DNA of 64,000 nucleotides from Scleroderma bovista. Its lineage: Eukaryota > Basidiomycota > Agaricomycetes > Boletales > Sclerodermataceae. Where the stretch lies: contig JAYMGJ010000274.1 in assembly GCA_037178675.1 (NCBI GenBank), forward strand, positions 1-64,000, written 5' to 3'. Under the pieces are notes generated by a model. That model did not search any database. It worked only from the letters and a program-made list of their open reading frames with translations, and was not told the DNA's origin. Positions within the stretch are counted from its first letter, which is position 1; every line of letters starts with the position of its first letter. Shown here piece by piece: positions 32,066 to 43,254 of this stretch. The position numbers were made by a program, and so were the translations under genes.

Positions 32066-32430
32066 CTAGTAGGGGTGGAGGCGGGAATAGGGGGTAGGTC
32101 TTTGTTTAACCGGTCGAAGACGGGAGGACCGGAACGTGTGGCGGCGAGCGAGCGGGAGGTCTGGCAGGGGCGGAACAGGAAGGGAACGGTGGAAGCCGAG
32201 GAGGACTTGGATTTCGAAGTCGCTGACAAGGCGACTGTAGGCGGCAACGGCGTTGGTGAACTGGAACTCCTCTTCGATTGCTGACTCCCTTTCTTGTACT
32301 TTGACAAGGGTGTCAGGGCGGGGACCGTAAATGATCGCCAAGCGCTCCTGTTGCGCTTCGACAAGGTGGCGAGGGAAGTGGTAAGGTATGGTGGTTATCG
32401 TAAGGGGTGACGTAGGAGTAAGTTTACTTT
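32066..32430 (-). other. Conserved open stretch upstream of chromovirus gag, without ATG
   Basis: A frame ending just before gag reads QERLAIIYGPRPDTLVKVQE, ESAIEEEFQFTNAVAAYSRL, VSDFEIQVLLGFHRSLPVP and a basic tail. The matching frame in the + copy (43,670-44,062) is open too, with mostly conservative changes. No in-frame ATG is apparent. It may be a leader-encoded peptide using a non-ATG start, a spliced exon, or a chance open leader. Confidence 0.35.
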
Positions 32431-32861
32431 GGGACTAGATCCCCACAGTTGTTCCACTAAACTAAGCGTAAGACTTTGTTCGCCTGTCGCGCTCGCCGGG
32501 TCAGGGCAGTGGCACAGCTATGCAAAGAACAAACGGCTAGTGGCTGCAGATCACAAGGTCTACCTCTGCACGGGCGCAGGAACTATGGAGTATGTATGTC
32601 TCAATCGCCTTGAGGCTGCGAACCTCTCTTGAACGGGCGCCGACCTTCAGACACCAGGCACGACCCTGGGCTGGTGTACAGTACGTAAAGGTAACGGTGC
32701 TAGAAACTCCCAATGCCGAAGCACTACGGGAACGGCACTAAAGGCTGGCCGTGAACGAAACGGAAGGTGTGAAGATGAAGCTCCTTAACCCTGGAGTCCG
32801 GGTATAGTTTCCCTTTACTAGGCTGGGGAACAGCGCGTGGAAGAACAAGTAGATGTTTTAG

Positions 32862-32872
32862 ATTCGAGCTCA
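32862..32872 (-). promoter_or_regulatory. Self-priming primer-binding site of the nested chromovirus
   Basis: On the element strand, TGAGCTCGAAT lies two nucleotides after the 5' LTR. It is the reverse complement of ATTCGAGCTCA within the LTR (plus coordinates 32,966-32,976), just downstream of the TATATATA box, where the transcript should begin. There is no TGG, so a tRNA 3' end is not an obvious primer. This matches the Tf1/sushi self-priming arrangement. Confidence 0.7.
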
Positions 32873-32874
32873 GG

Positions 32875-33244
32875 TGAGATGACCCTAGGCAGAACACCAA
32901 GGACCCAACCACACGCTAAGGCTCTGAGAGGATAGGACGCGAGTATCTAGAGCAAAGACCCAAGATGAGCTCGAATAGGGAGCCTCTGGGTGCTGGATTG
33001 CACGGTATATATACTACTATACACGAGGGCTACGCGAGGCTATCCATTAGGCTACGTGCAGGTGGAAGGCTATGTAATGACATCACTGTGGAGCTAAGGC
33101 TATGCGTAATGATGTCAAGGGTGGCAGCGTGTACAGCACGAGGTACAGGTCTAGACTAGGTAGATAAGATAGAGGCTGTACACTAAGATAAGATAAACGC
33201 TATCTAATCGCAGATTAGATAAGATAAAAAGTTGGATCGTAACA
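32875..33244 (-). repeat. 5' LTR (370 bp) of the nested chromovirus
   Basis: TG...CA termini; it carries a TATATATA box and, about 30 bp downstream on the element strand, the 11-mer used for self-priming. It is flanked on the right by the CAAGA target duplication. Confidence 0.93.
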
Positions 33245-33249
33245 CAAGA

Positions 33250-35462
33250 GTAGCCATTAATCCAGTTCCAGAGTGAGTAGCAGCATGCGCATCGACAGCA
33301 CACATCTCCAATGGATGGTTGGAGTCAGCTCCAAAGATGATATAGGTTCCAGAGTCTCTTTCAACAATGCTAACCGAGTTTCCATGGGCCCAGGGGCGAC
33401 CAAGGAGGAGATCGAAGCCAGAGTCATTATCAGGGGAGACAAAGAGATTGGTCCAGGTCTGAGCAGCTCCACAGAAGAGAGGGACATTCTGAATGAGACC
33501 GACGAGCTTGGAGGTACCACCATTGGCATCTCTCATGACCATAGAATGGGAGGTATCAATAGGCATCTTGATGACAGACTTGGCAATACTGGCTTTGACG
33601 ACGTTGAGAGTAGAGCCTGAATCGATGACGGCCTTCACTGGTTGGTCATTGCAGTGGAGATTGATAGTAATGAGGGGACTAGAAGTGAGACACATATAGG
33701 CAGCAGCAGGAGGAGTTCCTTGGACGTGCTTGACGAAGGGGAGAGCCTGCCTCTTGACCCTAATAAGATCCTGGAGATGCTGGGAAACATCCTTCGACGA
33801 GCCAATAGCTTCTCCAACAGACAAAGTGAGAGGGGTAGCAAGAATGCGATCCACAATAGACTTGGCACTGGTATTCTGGGAGAGAGGTGAAGACATAGCA
33901 GTAGCGGGCTTAGGCTTCTTCTTCTCAGACGAGTCCACATTGGGGTGCGAAGATCTGATAGGCAGAGTGTCATCTTGCATGATAGCATCATCATTTGAGC
34001 CATCAAAGACATGAGTATGAACATCGATGGGAACTGGCATGGGAATGGGAGCAGGAGTCGATGGGATGGGCTTAGGTGCAGGAACTGGTGTGAAAGCGGG
34101 GGCTTGATTCTCCTTTCCTTTGCCTTTACCATGAGGGGGAATGATGACACCTTCAAAGGCAGCTTTCCTTTTCTCCTTAGTAACTCTAGGAGCACGATCG
34201 ACAGCAGCGACCAGGGGCTCTTCTTCTTCCAGTTCACAGATTCCAGACTCCAAGACTTCTTCTTCTTCAGCATGAGTAACAAAGCGGACAGTGCTAGCAG
34301 GTCTGGCAGCAGCAGCATGACGCTCATAGGCTTGCACGATAGTCTCATCTCGAGTCCTGGGGATATACTGGCCATTAGGGAGAGTGACACGACGAGCATC
34401 ATCCCTAGCAAGTAAGCCTTTGGCAACAAGATCATTGATCTTATCGCAACCATTTACACCATGGCCCTCAACACCACATCCATAGCAAGTAATGGGAGGG
34501 CGAGCAGGAGGACGAGGAGCAGCATCAGGACGAGTAGGAGCAGAGGTGGCAGGAGTAGATGATCGAGAATTAAGAGCAGGAGGGGAGATAACTCTGCTGG
34601 CATCGGGGTCCAGCTTGATGGCACGATAGTAGTAAAGTGCATAGTTGGGATCGGAGAGAGTCATCTGGGACATCTTCTTGATGAGATTTTCCACCTCATC
34701 CTGCTTCTGAGCAGTGGTTCCAGCTTTATCCAATCCTTGCAAAGTGGTCCTAGCATCCAGAGGAGACAAAAGCGGACGAACAGGATCAGACCTGGGGTCA
34801 GAGCGGGGAAGGGGAATATTCTCTTTCTCTTCAACACCAAGACGTTCCAAGTACTCAGCATCAAAGCGATCCCTACGAAGGAGTTCTTCGGCAGCCTTGC
34901 AGACATCAGAGTAGGAGTAGGGGATAGAGACATCCAAGTCAGGGTCTTTGAGGATAAGACGAGAGTCGACTTTGAGACGGAAGGAAAGGGGTAGTCCAGC
35001 CCAGAAGTAGCGGTTGTAGTCTTCTTTGGTGATCTTTCCTTTGTTCCTTAACCATCCTCCAATACGGATAAAGTCTCTGTTATAGGCTCTGAAGTCATGG
35101 AGGGATAGGATGGGAGCACGCATTGCACCCTTGACAAAGTTCTTCAAATCTTGCTCATAAAATCTCTCATTGGAAAGATCAGCGTCAAAGTGCTTCAGGA
35201 GGTCGTTCTTGAGCTCATCCCAGTTGGGAACATGGAAGTGAGTCATGCCTTCAATGATCTCTTGGACTCTAGTAGAGCAGTAGCGGAGAATAGAGTCAAC
35301 CTTCTCCTGATCGTCAACAACGTTGTGCAGGGCACAGAGGCATTCATAGTGGTCTAGGAAGGTCCTAATCTGAGAGTGGTCACCTCTGAAGAGTTCAGGG
35401 GCAGACTTCATCCCAAGAAGAGGGAGAGTGAGGACGGATGGGAGGGTAGCGGGTGCAGACAT
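33250..35462 (-). CDS. gag: Gag-protease of the large gypsy element, 5' part (split by nested insertion)
   Basis: The frame is open from 35,813, but the first ATG is at 35,462 (MSAPATLPSVLTLPLLGMKS). Gag shows ELFRGDHSQIRTFLDHYECL and FVKGAMRAPILSLHDFRAYN. A zinc knuckle-like CYGCGVEGHGVNGC follows (about 34,440-34,490). The aspartic protease has KAVIDSGSTLNVV and later FDLLLGRPWAHGN. The reading then enters the nested LTR. The Ser/Pro-rich part upstream of the ATG may be untranslated leader. Confidence 0.82.
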
Positions 35463-35824
35463 AGTAACAGTGGGTGGGGAAACAGATGAAGCGGGGATGG
35501 ATACAGAGGCAGTAGAGGCTAGAGTCGACCCAAGAAGGGACTCAGGGGTTGGTATAGATGAGGATGATGATGTGCCAGACAGGGAAGAAGGCACAGAGTT
35601 ATTCGAGAGCGATATAGCAGAAATAGGGGGGGTACGAGGAGGAGATGATGGACCAGCAGGTAAAGAGGTCAGGTTGGAGTCAGAGATAGTCAAAGGGGTT
35701 CCTATAAATGAAGAGGGAAAAGTAGGAGACCAGGAGGATGACAGCAACGAAGCAGGGAGGGATCCAAGGAGCAGTAATAGCGATGATGAGGAGGAATAAG
35801 CGCAATCCTATCCAGAAATAACCA

Positions 35825-35843
35825 CCCCTCGCGGTGGGCTCCA
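35825..35843 (-). promoter_or_regulatory. Primer-binding site of the large gypsy element
   Basis: On the element strand, TGGAGCCCACCGCGAGGGG starts two nucleotides after the 5' LTR. The leading TGG pairs with the CCA tail of a tRNA, the normal gypsy arrangement. I could not assign the tRNA by eye. Confidence 0.6.
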
Positions 35844-35845
35844 GA

Positions 35846-37946
35846 TGTGAGTCAAAGTGTGGACTTGGGTTGGAGTAATAACCCAAACACAACACCAACA
35901 AAGGACTACGAAAAAGTGCGAGTGGTGGTTTACCTCCGCGGTGTCCAGAGAGGATGTGCTGAGGAGGGGGGAAGGGGATCTACACCAACAGGGTGATGCA
36001 GACGGTGATGCAGGATACTCCTGGGGTACAGGAGTAATAGAAGACGAAGGGGATAGGTGTCTGGACTCTTCCTAAAGCCTAGGAAGTGTCAAAGCGGGGA
36101 TTGAGTTGACTGGGACTGAAGTAGCGATACTACACCTAGAGATTGGTGCAGCAAGGGGACAAGGGGGCTCCTGACGTCCAGAAGCAATGGGATATGAAGG
36201 ATAGACAGGCTAGACTCCGCTTGAGCCTAGAGAAATACTTGGACTTGAATAGACTGAATAAACTTGAGATATCAGAGCCTTTAGACCTTCACTGAAGCCT
36301 ACAAGACTCAAAGAACTGAGGGGATACTGACTGAGAGAGTCTGAGAGAGGGATAATTTCGTGCTATTGGGTCTTTTTTCACTGGGCTGAGCCCAGGGGTT
36401 TAAATACATGGGGGGGCACAGCATTAAAGTACAAAAAGAGAAGGGAGTAAGCAGAATTTGTCAAGGATTGGTAAGGGATTGGTAAGAGCTTTGTAAGGGG
36501 TTTGTAAGCGATCAGTAAGCAAGGGATAAGCAGGAATGAGTAAGCATAGGAAGCATGAATAAGCTGCTGAGTAAAGGAATGAGTAAGCTGCATGACAAGA
36601 TTGATTGGTAAGGGAGTGAGTCATCAGCTGAGTAATATACCAAAAATGCGAAAGGGATAGAGTAATACTGATGACAAGAGAGCATCAGTAAGCAAGGGAT
36701 GAGTCACTGCACAGCAGAAGGAGTCATTGATGCACAGCCTAAGAAGTTTGATGGGGGGCTGTGTACCATCAGGAATTTGATGGGACAACAATGGGGAAGA
36801 TCTGGGATTAATAGGGGGATTGATCCGAGACAAAACAGCCACAAGAAGGGTACCAGGGGTCCAGAGGCCTTTTTGGGGGGGTCAGCATACACTAAGGTAT
36901 AGTGCATGTGTTCTAGCGCCGCTGAAGCGCAACCATGGGCTCTCTTGACGAGCTCTCTTCTGGGAAAGAACGAGAGAGGGTTCTTCTTCCTAATAGCACT
37001 ATAAAGTGGGGGGAATAACTGTCATGGTGCTGGGGGACGTCGTCTGAAAGTAGGGAAGCGGATAGAGTATTGAATTCGACGCATCCAGGGAAGCGAGACG
37101 AACGACAGAGGAAGATGGACATGGCAAGTATCTGGGAGGAAGGGACCATAGGCTGAGGGCTCAGGGGACACAGAGATGACCAGAGAAGACTTCTCAAGCT
37201 TGACAATAGACCTAAGATGACCAAAGTACGTCCTTGACGCAGGACTGACGAGGAGAACGCGCTGACCGAGAACGAGAGGGACTGAGGGAGCAGGCTGGGA
37301 AGATATGTGCCAGGCAGTGCACAGGAACTCTGGGAGAGGCTGTCCTAAGAGCAGGACATAGTGGAGATCTGCAGCAATAGCGGAGAAATGATCCAGAGAA
37401 AATATGGACTCCATAGTGAGCGATGAAGCGAACGTCTGGATTGCAGGGGGAATATCTCTGTGGGAAATGAACGGATTTGCATCGGAACTTGACAGGCAGA
37501 TAGACCACGTTCTAGGCTCTCTGATGGTATAGTCACGTGCCTGATAGCTTCAGAAACGACAGAGCTATTCAAAATATCGGAATGCCGGCACTGGGCGCCT
37601 AAAAATGACATTTGGGCGCTAAAAATCATTTCTTCTCTTTCTCCTTCGTTTCTCCATCAATTCTTCGGCTTCTTTGATCGTTCTGGTATGGGAGTTGGAC
37701 TGCAGACGTGTGCATTCCTTTCTCATACCACAATTGACGTTATTCCTTCAGTTTCTTCTGCTTCTTGGCGGTTCTCGTGCGATAGATGACTGTCTGCATT
37801 GGCATTCATCTCTTGCATCAGGATAGTCGTCTTGTGCGATAGATGGCTACGATGAGGGTCCGTCGTGCTTATCCTTCGCATAAGGATCATTCGATATAGG
37901 CGTTATCTTCCATGTTCACTGTACCAAACCTGTTTGGTGCATGACA
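35846..37946 (-). repeat. 5' LTR (2,101 bp) of the large gypsy element
   Basis: Same length as the LTR at 19,784-21,884. It holds the same internal open frame (37,022-37,414 from the ATG) and the same GTAAG array (36,462-36,702). Its outer end contains the near-palindrome ACCAAACCTGTTTGGT about 8 bp from the terminus. Confidence 0.9.
37022..37414 (-). CDS. LTR-internal open frame, conserved unknown protein (5' LTR copy)
   Basis: Identical translation to 20,960-21,352. It lies about 530-925 nt inside the LTR in the element's sense direction, so a transcript starting upstream in the LTR could carry it. Function unknown. Confidence 0.45.
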   Translation of the reverse strand: MESIFSLDHFSAIAADLHYVLLLGQPLPEFLCTAWHISSQPAPSVPLVLGQRVLLVSPASRTYFGHLRSIVKLEKSSLVISVSPEPSAYGPFLPDTCHVHLPLSFVSLPWMRRIQYSIRFPTFRRRPPAP

Positions 37947-38099
37947 CCGCTTGAGCCATTGAAAGTTGTCCCGTACTTGTCATCCGAAACATCGTCCATC
38001 GGGTATGAATTAGGGCCATCCATTTCATCATACAGAGCGGAAGGATGGGGATTCACGTCCAACTGGGTTTGTGATTGAAAGGAAGCTGACAGGGAGACG

Positions 38100-39800
38100 G
38101 GCTTTTAGGATAAGGACGAGTGTGAATGGGAATGGAAAGAGAAAATGAACGGGAAGCGTGCAATGCTGAAAGGGACGTCAGAGGCGCTGGAGGCGGTGGG
38201 GGTGGCAGTTATAATTAGATGGGAGAGACAGTGTGCGTGCACGTGAGTGTAGCCGTGGCCACCGGAAGTGACATTTGAGTAGGAATGAGAGTGTGAATGC
38301 ATTGTATGGCCACCAAGACGAGTATGGGAGGTGGTGAGAGTGCCTGTGAGGCTTTGTTTTCGTGGGACACTCTTCTCCATGGTAAGTTCAGCGCCGACAA
38401 AGTGCTGTGGGATCCGATACTAGCCTGGCAGCCTGGAACTGAAGAACTGGATCAAGATTGGTGAAAGACCAACTGCAGCAGTGTCGTCGAATTGAAGGTG
38501 AAAGTGGGTTGCATCGAGAGGTGCACTGGGGAAGGTTTTGAGGAGAGACTGGCGTCATTGGGGACACGCTGAGGGCCGACCCACTGGAATGCAAGTGCAA
38601 GTGGGCATGGTGAGGATGCTGGGAGATCGCATGCAAGTCAGGATGAGGATGCTCTCGGAAAGGACCCTGCTGACCTTGTGGATGTGAAATCATTGGGTTT
38701 GATCAGGGAATGCGCAGTCAGGGAGACGGTGACAGTCAGAGAGCTCATATTGAGCGAGAGCGTCGAGGTGGTCGGGCACGGCTCGTTGGTGGGACTTGCA
38801 GCGGCCGTCACTCAAAGCGACTCGACTAGTGGGGAAATAGTATGTGGTGGACGACATATCCACATATGAGGAATGGTGATGGGAGGCTTCATGCCCTTCA
38901 TGTGTGCCTGCATAGATATCAGCATGCCGTTCGGGACGGAGGGTAGCGGTATGCTGGTAGGCATTTGTCGGGAGGTTGCAAGGGGCGAGATGCCATTTAT
39001 AAATCTACGCTGGACATTCTGGGTGTCTTTGCGAACTGGCAGTGTAGCAGCGATTCGAAATGGGGTGACAGCATATAGACAGCCATCTTGCAAGACATAG
39101 ATTGTAGCACCATTATTGATGAGTTGCTGGTCTTGTTCAGTGAGTAACGTCATCATATGATGCAGATACCTCGGGTCATAGTCATCCACGAGCATATGGT
39201 CCTGTTCCTCCGCACCCTCTGGAGTCACTGCGGGATCATCATCCTCGTCAAAGCACCAACGTTCTTGAAGATGACAAGCCATCTCCCATCCTCTGCATTA
39301 TTGAATGTCTCCTCAAGAGATTGACCAAAACCGCGGCGTCATCGCATTGACGTGATGTCATCACGAATACCATGCTTGTGCAAAATGTTTCATCTTGTCT
39401 GTCAAGCAAGATGTCGTCAAGACGTGTCAGCCGGCAGCGAAGATAGCGAAGATACTCGGGCTTCCTGTCCCTGTCTTCCACACCATCTGGCGAAGGAGTA
39501 CTCCGAGAGGACGTAGGAATGAGTTTCCAGTGGCGCAGAGGGTACAGTAGCGTAGGCCGTTGGTAAGGTTTCTGCATTGAACAGATTAACGCCTGAAGAG
39601 GGGTTATTGCAAGTGAAACTCACCTCCACGACATCCCTCGTAGCCGTGGTCCCTCTCCTTACGACGCGCAAGATCACGTTCCATGGCCACATTAATGAGA
39701 CTGAGCCTCTCCTTCGGTCGGATAACGGCTTCCATAGCTACTATTGGCGACGCCACATCGCTATCCCTAGTGGAGGGGAACGGCGATGTCACTGCTTGAG
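38100..39800 (-). pseudogene. Unidentified gene relic(s), - strand
   Basis: Coding-like pieces follow one another: ERLSLINVAMERDLARRKER near 39,660-39,720, YLRYLRCRLTRLDDILLDRQ with QCDDAAVLVNLL (39,330-39,480), DDYDPRYLHHMMTLLTEQDQ with YAVTPFRIAATLPVRKDTQN (39,000-39,220), and low-complexity HSHSHSYS/HPHHAHLHLHSS tails (38,200-38,650). They lie in different frames with no continuous reading, so the gene is broken. The charged and His/Pro-rich C terminus resembles a chromatin or transcription regulator, but I do not recognise it. Confidence 0.4.
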
Positions 39801-40790
39801 AATCTTATCAACTTAAATGGGATCAGTAACAACAGTGTGGTCCACAACGAAGACGTGCCATTATAGCCTCGTCGTTTTAACGCTTTAAGATCCGTGGACA
39901 AGATAATCATGAAGAGCAACGCGTCATTGGCCTTCATCGTTTCAAACAGCAACCGGCGCAAAGATGTTGCCACCCTGCATTCTGCATGAGTAGGGGTTTC
40001 ATGCTGAATGTTAGATGAAGCTTACTCATACATGTCCACCTGGCCGCTGTAAGACAGCCACAACTAGGCTATAGTCCCTTTCCCCAGTCGCTTTGAAGCA
40101 GCTGAAGCATCTTTTGTATGAGCCGACCAAACATTGCCAGTGTCGAGGGTTTTGACTATAGTCAATTTCCCAAAGACCCTCACTTTGAAGTTCTCCGGTT
40201 TCGAGAGCCACGAAAACGACACCGTAGTGCGTGTGCATGTGCTCATGGAGGAACAGCAGAAGCCTTTCCAAAACAAGAGTTCAGCAGCAGTCTTTGTGCT
40301 GGGTAATTCGCTCAATACTTTATACTCTTTGCGGACGACCGAGCTCAGACACCTGCATCCTAGCCACGCGTAAAAATCTATGTAATGTCGGTGGGTGTTC
40401 CTGCACCCCCAACTTACTGGCAGCAACTTGCCGATAGTCAGGTTGTACGACCGGAAAACCGAGAAGCTTCCACTTAGAATTTCTGAAGACCTGGAAATTC
40501 CACTTAGCACGAGTGTCTACCCACGAATGATCAATGCACTACCTCTCGGATAGTGCCTAGATGGAGTCCATCTTCATTCTCCGCAGGTATGAATGCGAAC
40601 TTCATGAACTCATCGTGTTTGTACTCCAGATATTTAGAAGGGATGTTGTCGCATAAGTACTCGATCACAACCGTCCGCACCACTGGGTCCGGGGAGGTGC
40701 AGAGCTGGATGACCGTGGGGAATGGGGGGTTTGTTGAGCAATTGAAGTGCGCTGGGAAAAGACCAGGGAGAGGTAGAAAATGAGGCAACG
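39800..40790 (-). pseudogene. DUF3684/NOV-like gene relic
   Basis: Pieces on the - strand, in several frames, read FPTVIQLCTSPDPVVRTVVI, EYLCDNIPSKYLEYKHDEFM, EYKVLSELPSTKTAAEL, ERLLLFLHEHMHTHYG, ENFKVRVFGKLTIVKTL, LRRLLFETMKANDALLFMII and STDLKALKRRGYN. The order matches the C-terminal part of fungal DUF3684 (NO VEIN-related, HATPase-containing) proteins as I remember them. Frames shift near 40,220. The last intron would have a GC donor, and the exon after it stops at once with TGA. The N-terminal ATPase part is missing. Confidence 0.55.
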
Positions 40791-41828
40791 CTGCTTGGGC
40801 GTCTTCACGACTTTGTTTCGTGGCTGTGGTGCCCCTGGAAAAGGTCCGTGGCTCAACAGCGAGCCCGATCTGACTGGCTCAACAGCAGAAGGCGCCAAGG
40901 AAGCTGTTGTAGCAATGAACAAACGTGACTCGGAATGGATACGCGCTGCACAAAGACACTGTGATTGTGCGGGACGTACAGGTGCCGTCGCAAGAGTACA
41001 TCCACGAAAAGTTGGAGAGTCAGCGAGGTGAAGCCGGATCTTTATCGTCCTGTGGTATGGAGGCGAACATCCAGATCATGGTTGACATCTTTTTTTGCAA
41101 GTGGGTAACTGCTTAGGTCGGGTTGTCTTGCGGAACACCCAGGCTTGATGAGAATCACTACGAACGATAACAGAGGCGGGAAGAGGTGTAAACACGTCCT
41201 GTGGCTGGGTCTGGTCTGACGAGAGGGTGCTTGTAAACGAGGGAGATTCGCATCAATGAGGAGCACAATCTCAAAGCACAAGACGATAGAGACTATGAGA
41301 TAGAGACGGTTGAGGCTGGTGGTGGTGCAGGTAAGGGCTAAAATGATGTTTTAAATGTGGTATTGATGGAGAAAAGAAACAGCCCACCTTGTCGCTGTGC
41401 TTGTGGCACAGGGTGTGCTGTTTTCCAATGGGCCATTTCTTGCACACTCACGCTTCGAGTTGGTCATCCTCAGAGATGACGTCTGTCCGGCGGAAGAAGA
41501 GCGCATCGCAAGAGGGACAGGCATCCGAGCAGGGAGAGACGGGCCGTCTGCAGGCAACATGGAAACGACTGAAAATGACAACCCAATGCCAATTGGGGTC
41601 AGACTGCATTGGACAATCGTGGACTTCCCGAACTCACCTAGCAGGCTGGCATTGTAAGACGTTGGGTAGATGTAACATTGACCTAGCAGATGTGAAGTGA
41701 AGTCCGTGGCGTGATCACTGGTCACAAACAAGTGTGGGCTCAACAGTGCCATGTGCTCAATCAAATGCCAATAAGGGTGAATTTTTCTGGTGTATAGCAA
41801 TGGTAGGAATATTATACAGCTAGTTAAA
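40791..41828. other. Spacer with no assigned gene
   Basis: Open stretches near 41,351-41,700 on both strands overlap each other and I cannot choose one. A Cys-rich - strand stretch (CSDACPSCDALFFRRTD) could be another relic. Nothing firmer is visible. Confidence 0.3.
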
Positions 41829-42908
41829 ATTCATAAAATTCGGCTGAAGGATCCAAGTCCTGGCATCCGTACATGTCAACATGGTCCCCTAAAACGGACT
41901 CCGAGTCAGACTTTTCATTCAACTCCGAGTCTGGTTCAGCTTCGGGCTCGAGGTCCAGTTCAACAGCCGGAGTACTGTCAGCCGAGTGGTCACCTTCAAT
42001 GACCTCATCAGTGAGATTTCTGTAATCTTCCACGGCACGTCCATTTGAATGAGACAGAGAAGGGGAAAAAGACTGTGAATTAACTGATGCTGTAGTGTGT
42101 GCATATTGATGCCCGATGCCGAGACCCCAATGATAATGCATAAGCATGTCGCGATCAACAAAGCTAGACAATATAATTGAGTTAGACTTATTTAAATTTA
42201 AGTGGTGCCATCCAGGAACTCACCGGTTAATATAGTATCACTTCCAGTCATTCGAATCATCCGCCCAACGAGACAGTGAAGCACCCTCGGGATGCAGTCG
42301 ACCATCACCAAAAGCAGGGACGACATGGCAGCCCCTCAGTATATTGGCAGGGTCGACAAAACCAAAGGCATCCTTATCGGCTACCGGTAAGAACCTGACA
42401 GTGTCAAGGGCTCGTTGCTCCCACAGCGAGGAATGATCTTGTATCACCTCAAACCATCGTACCCATAAAAACTCAATCCGCCGTGACTGAAAGTCTTTAG
42501 TCCCAGGTCCAGTATATATAATGTTGATGTGGAAGATCCCCAACACTTGTGCATAGCAAAAGGGGTGACAATCGCCATCTGAGCTGGACAATAACATAAT
42601 GTCGTGATGATTGGTGTGGGGGTTTATGGAATTGAATTCCCATTGAAGGTCATAAGTGGTATAGTTGACACGAAGTAGACGGTGGTGGTAGATCCGATCT
42701 CCTTTGAAAAGTACGTGGTTTAGCTGCAACGGAGGGCTTTGAAGCACGGTCTCATTCGAGACATGAACTGCAGAGTCCAGTGTTGCCTGAGGGTTCGTCT
42801 CCTGGTGAACGGCTACAATGCAAGGGAGGATGTGAGCCCTTAGCTTCAAAATGAAATGCTCATAGTAGTAGGTCATAACAATGAGTCCAGCGACCAAATC
42901 ATAAGAGC
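41829..42908 (-). pseudogene. Plavaka-type transposase, C-terminal part (cut off by chromovirus insertion)
   Basis: It continues the transposase gene of 49,225-52,551 on the other side of the insertion, starting HFILKLRAHILPCIV. It contains DRIYHHRLLRVNYTTYDLQW, IIYTGPGTKDFQSRRIEFLW, FGFVDPANILRGCHVVPAFG and, after an intron near 42,170-42,240, VDRDMLMHYHWGLGIGHQYA, then an acidic tail. This is the usual C-terminal region downstream of the Plavaka transposase core in agaricomycetes. Both exons are open. Confidence 0.75.
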
Positions 42909-42913
42909 TGTGA

Positions 42914-43252
42914 TGTTACGGTCCAACTTTTTATCTTATCTTAGTGTACAGCCTCTATCTTATCTACCTAGTCTAGACCTGTACCTCGTGCTGTACACGC
43001 TGCCACCCTTGACATCATTACGCATAGCCTTAGCTCCACAGTGATGTCATTACATAGCCTTCTACCTGCACATAGCCTCATGGATAGCCTCGCGTAGCCC
43101 TCGTGTATAGTAGTATATATACCGTGCAATCAAGCACCCAGAGGCTCCCCATTCGAGCTCATCTTGGGTCTTTGCTCTAGATACTCGTGTCCTATCCTCT
43201 TAAGAGCCTTAGTGTGTGGTTGGGTCCTTGGTGTTTGCCTAGGGTCGTCTCA
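42914..43252 (+). repeat. 5' LTR (339 bp) of the second chromovirus copy
   Basis: TGTTACGGTCC to GGTCGTCTCA. It is 31 bp shorter than its partner because a segment between two ATCTTAT repeats is missing (near 42,943). TATATATA is at 43,114-43,121, and the transcript-start 11-mer ATTCGAGCTCA at 43,151-43,161. Confidence 0.93.
43114..43121 (+). promoter_or_regulatory. TATA box of the chromovirus LTR
   Basis: TATATATA about 30 bp upstream of ATTCGAGCTCA (43,151). The spacing fits transcription starting at or near that 11-mer, as self-priming requires. The same arrangement is found in all four LTRs. Confidence 0.6.
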
Positions 43253-43254
43253 CC

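Larger units (their letters stand above)
26907..33244 (-). mobile_element. Nested chromodomain Ty3/gypsy retrotransposon (chromovirus), open gag and pol
   Basis: A 6,338-bp element with 370-bp LTRs is inserted in the large gypsy element. The 5-bp target duplication CAAGA is present at 26,902-26,906 and 33,245-33,249. Gag (31,061-32,059) and pol (27,288-31,073) are both open, with protease, RT, RNase H, integrase and chromodomain, so it may still be autonomous. It must be younger than the host element. A second copy lies at 42,914-49,224 on the + strand. Confidence 0.95.
19784..37946 (-). mobile_element. Large Ty3/gypsy LTR retrotransposon, interrupted by a nested chromovirus
   Basis: Two 2,101-bp direct repeats flank gag-protease and pol frames on the - strand, in the order gag, zinc knuckle, aspartic protease, linker, RT, RNase H, integrase. 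The reading of the linker is split by the nested element at 26,907-33,244; without that insert and one target copy, the frame is continuous. Without the insert the element would be about 11.8 kb, large for gypsy because of the long LTRs. The 4-bp flanks are GCGG on the left and CCGC on the right, so there is no direct duplication. The solo LTR at 53,791-56,132 belongs to the same family, and the element at the right edge has a similar pol. Confidence 0.9.

Noticed and set aside
33204..33249. Apparent C terminus VLRSNFLSYLICD of the large element's gag
   Set aside because: This part is translated from the nested chromovirus LTR and is not part of the original protein.
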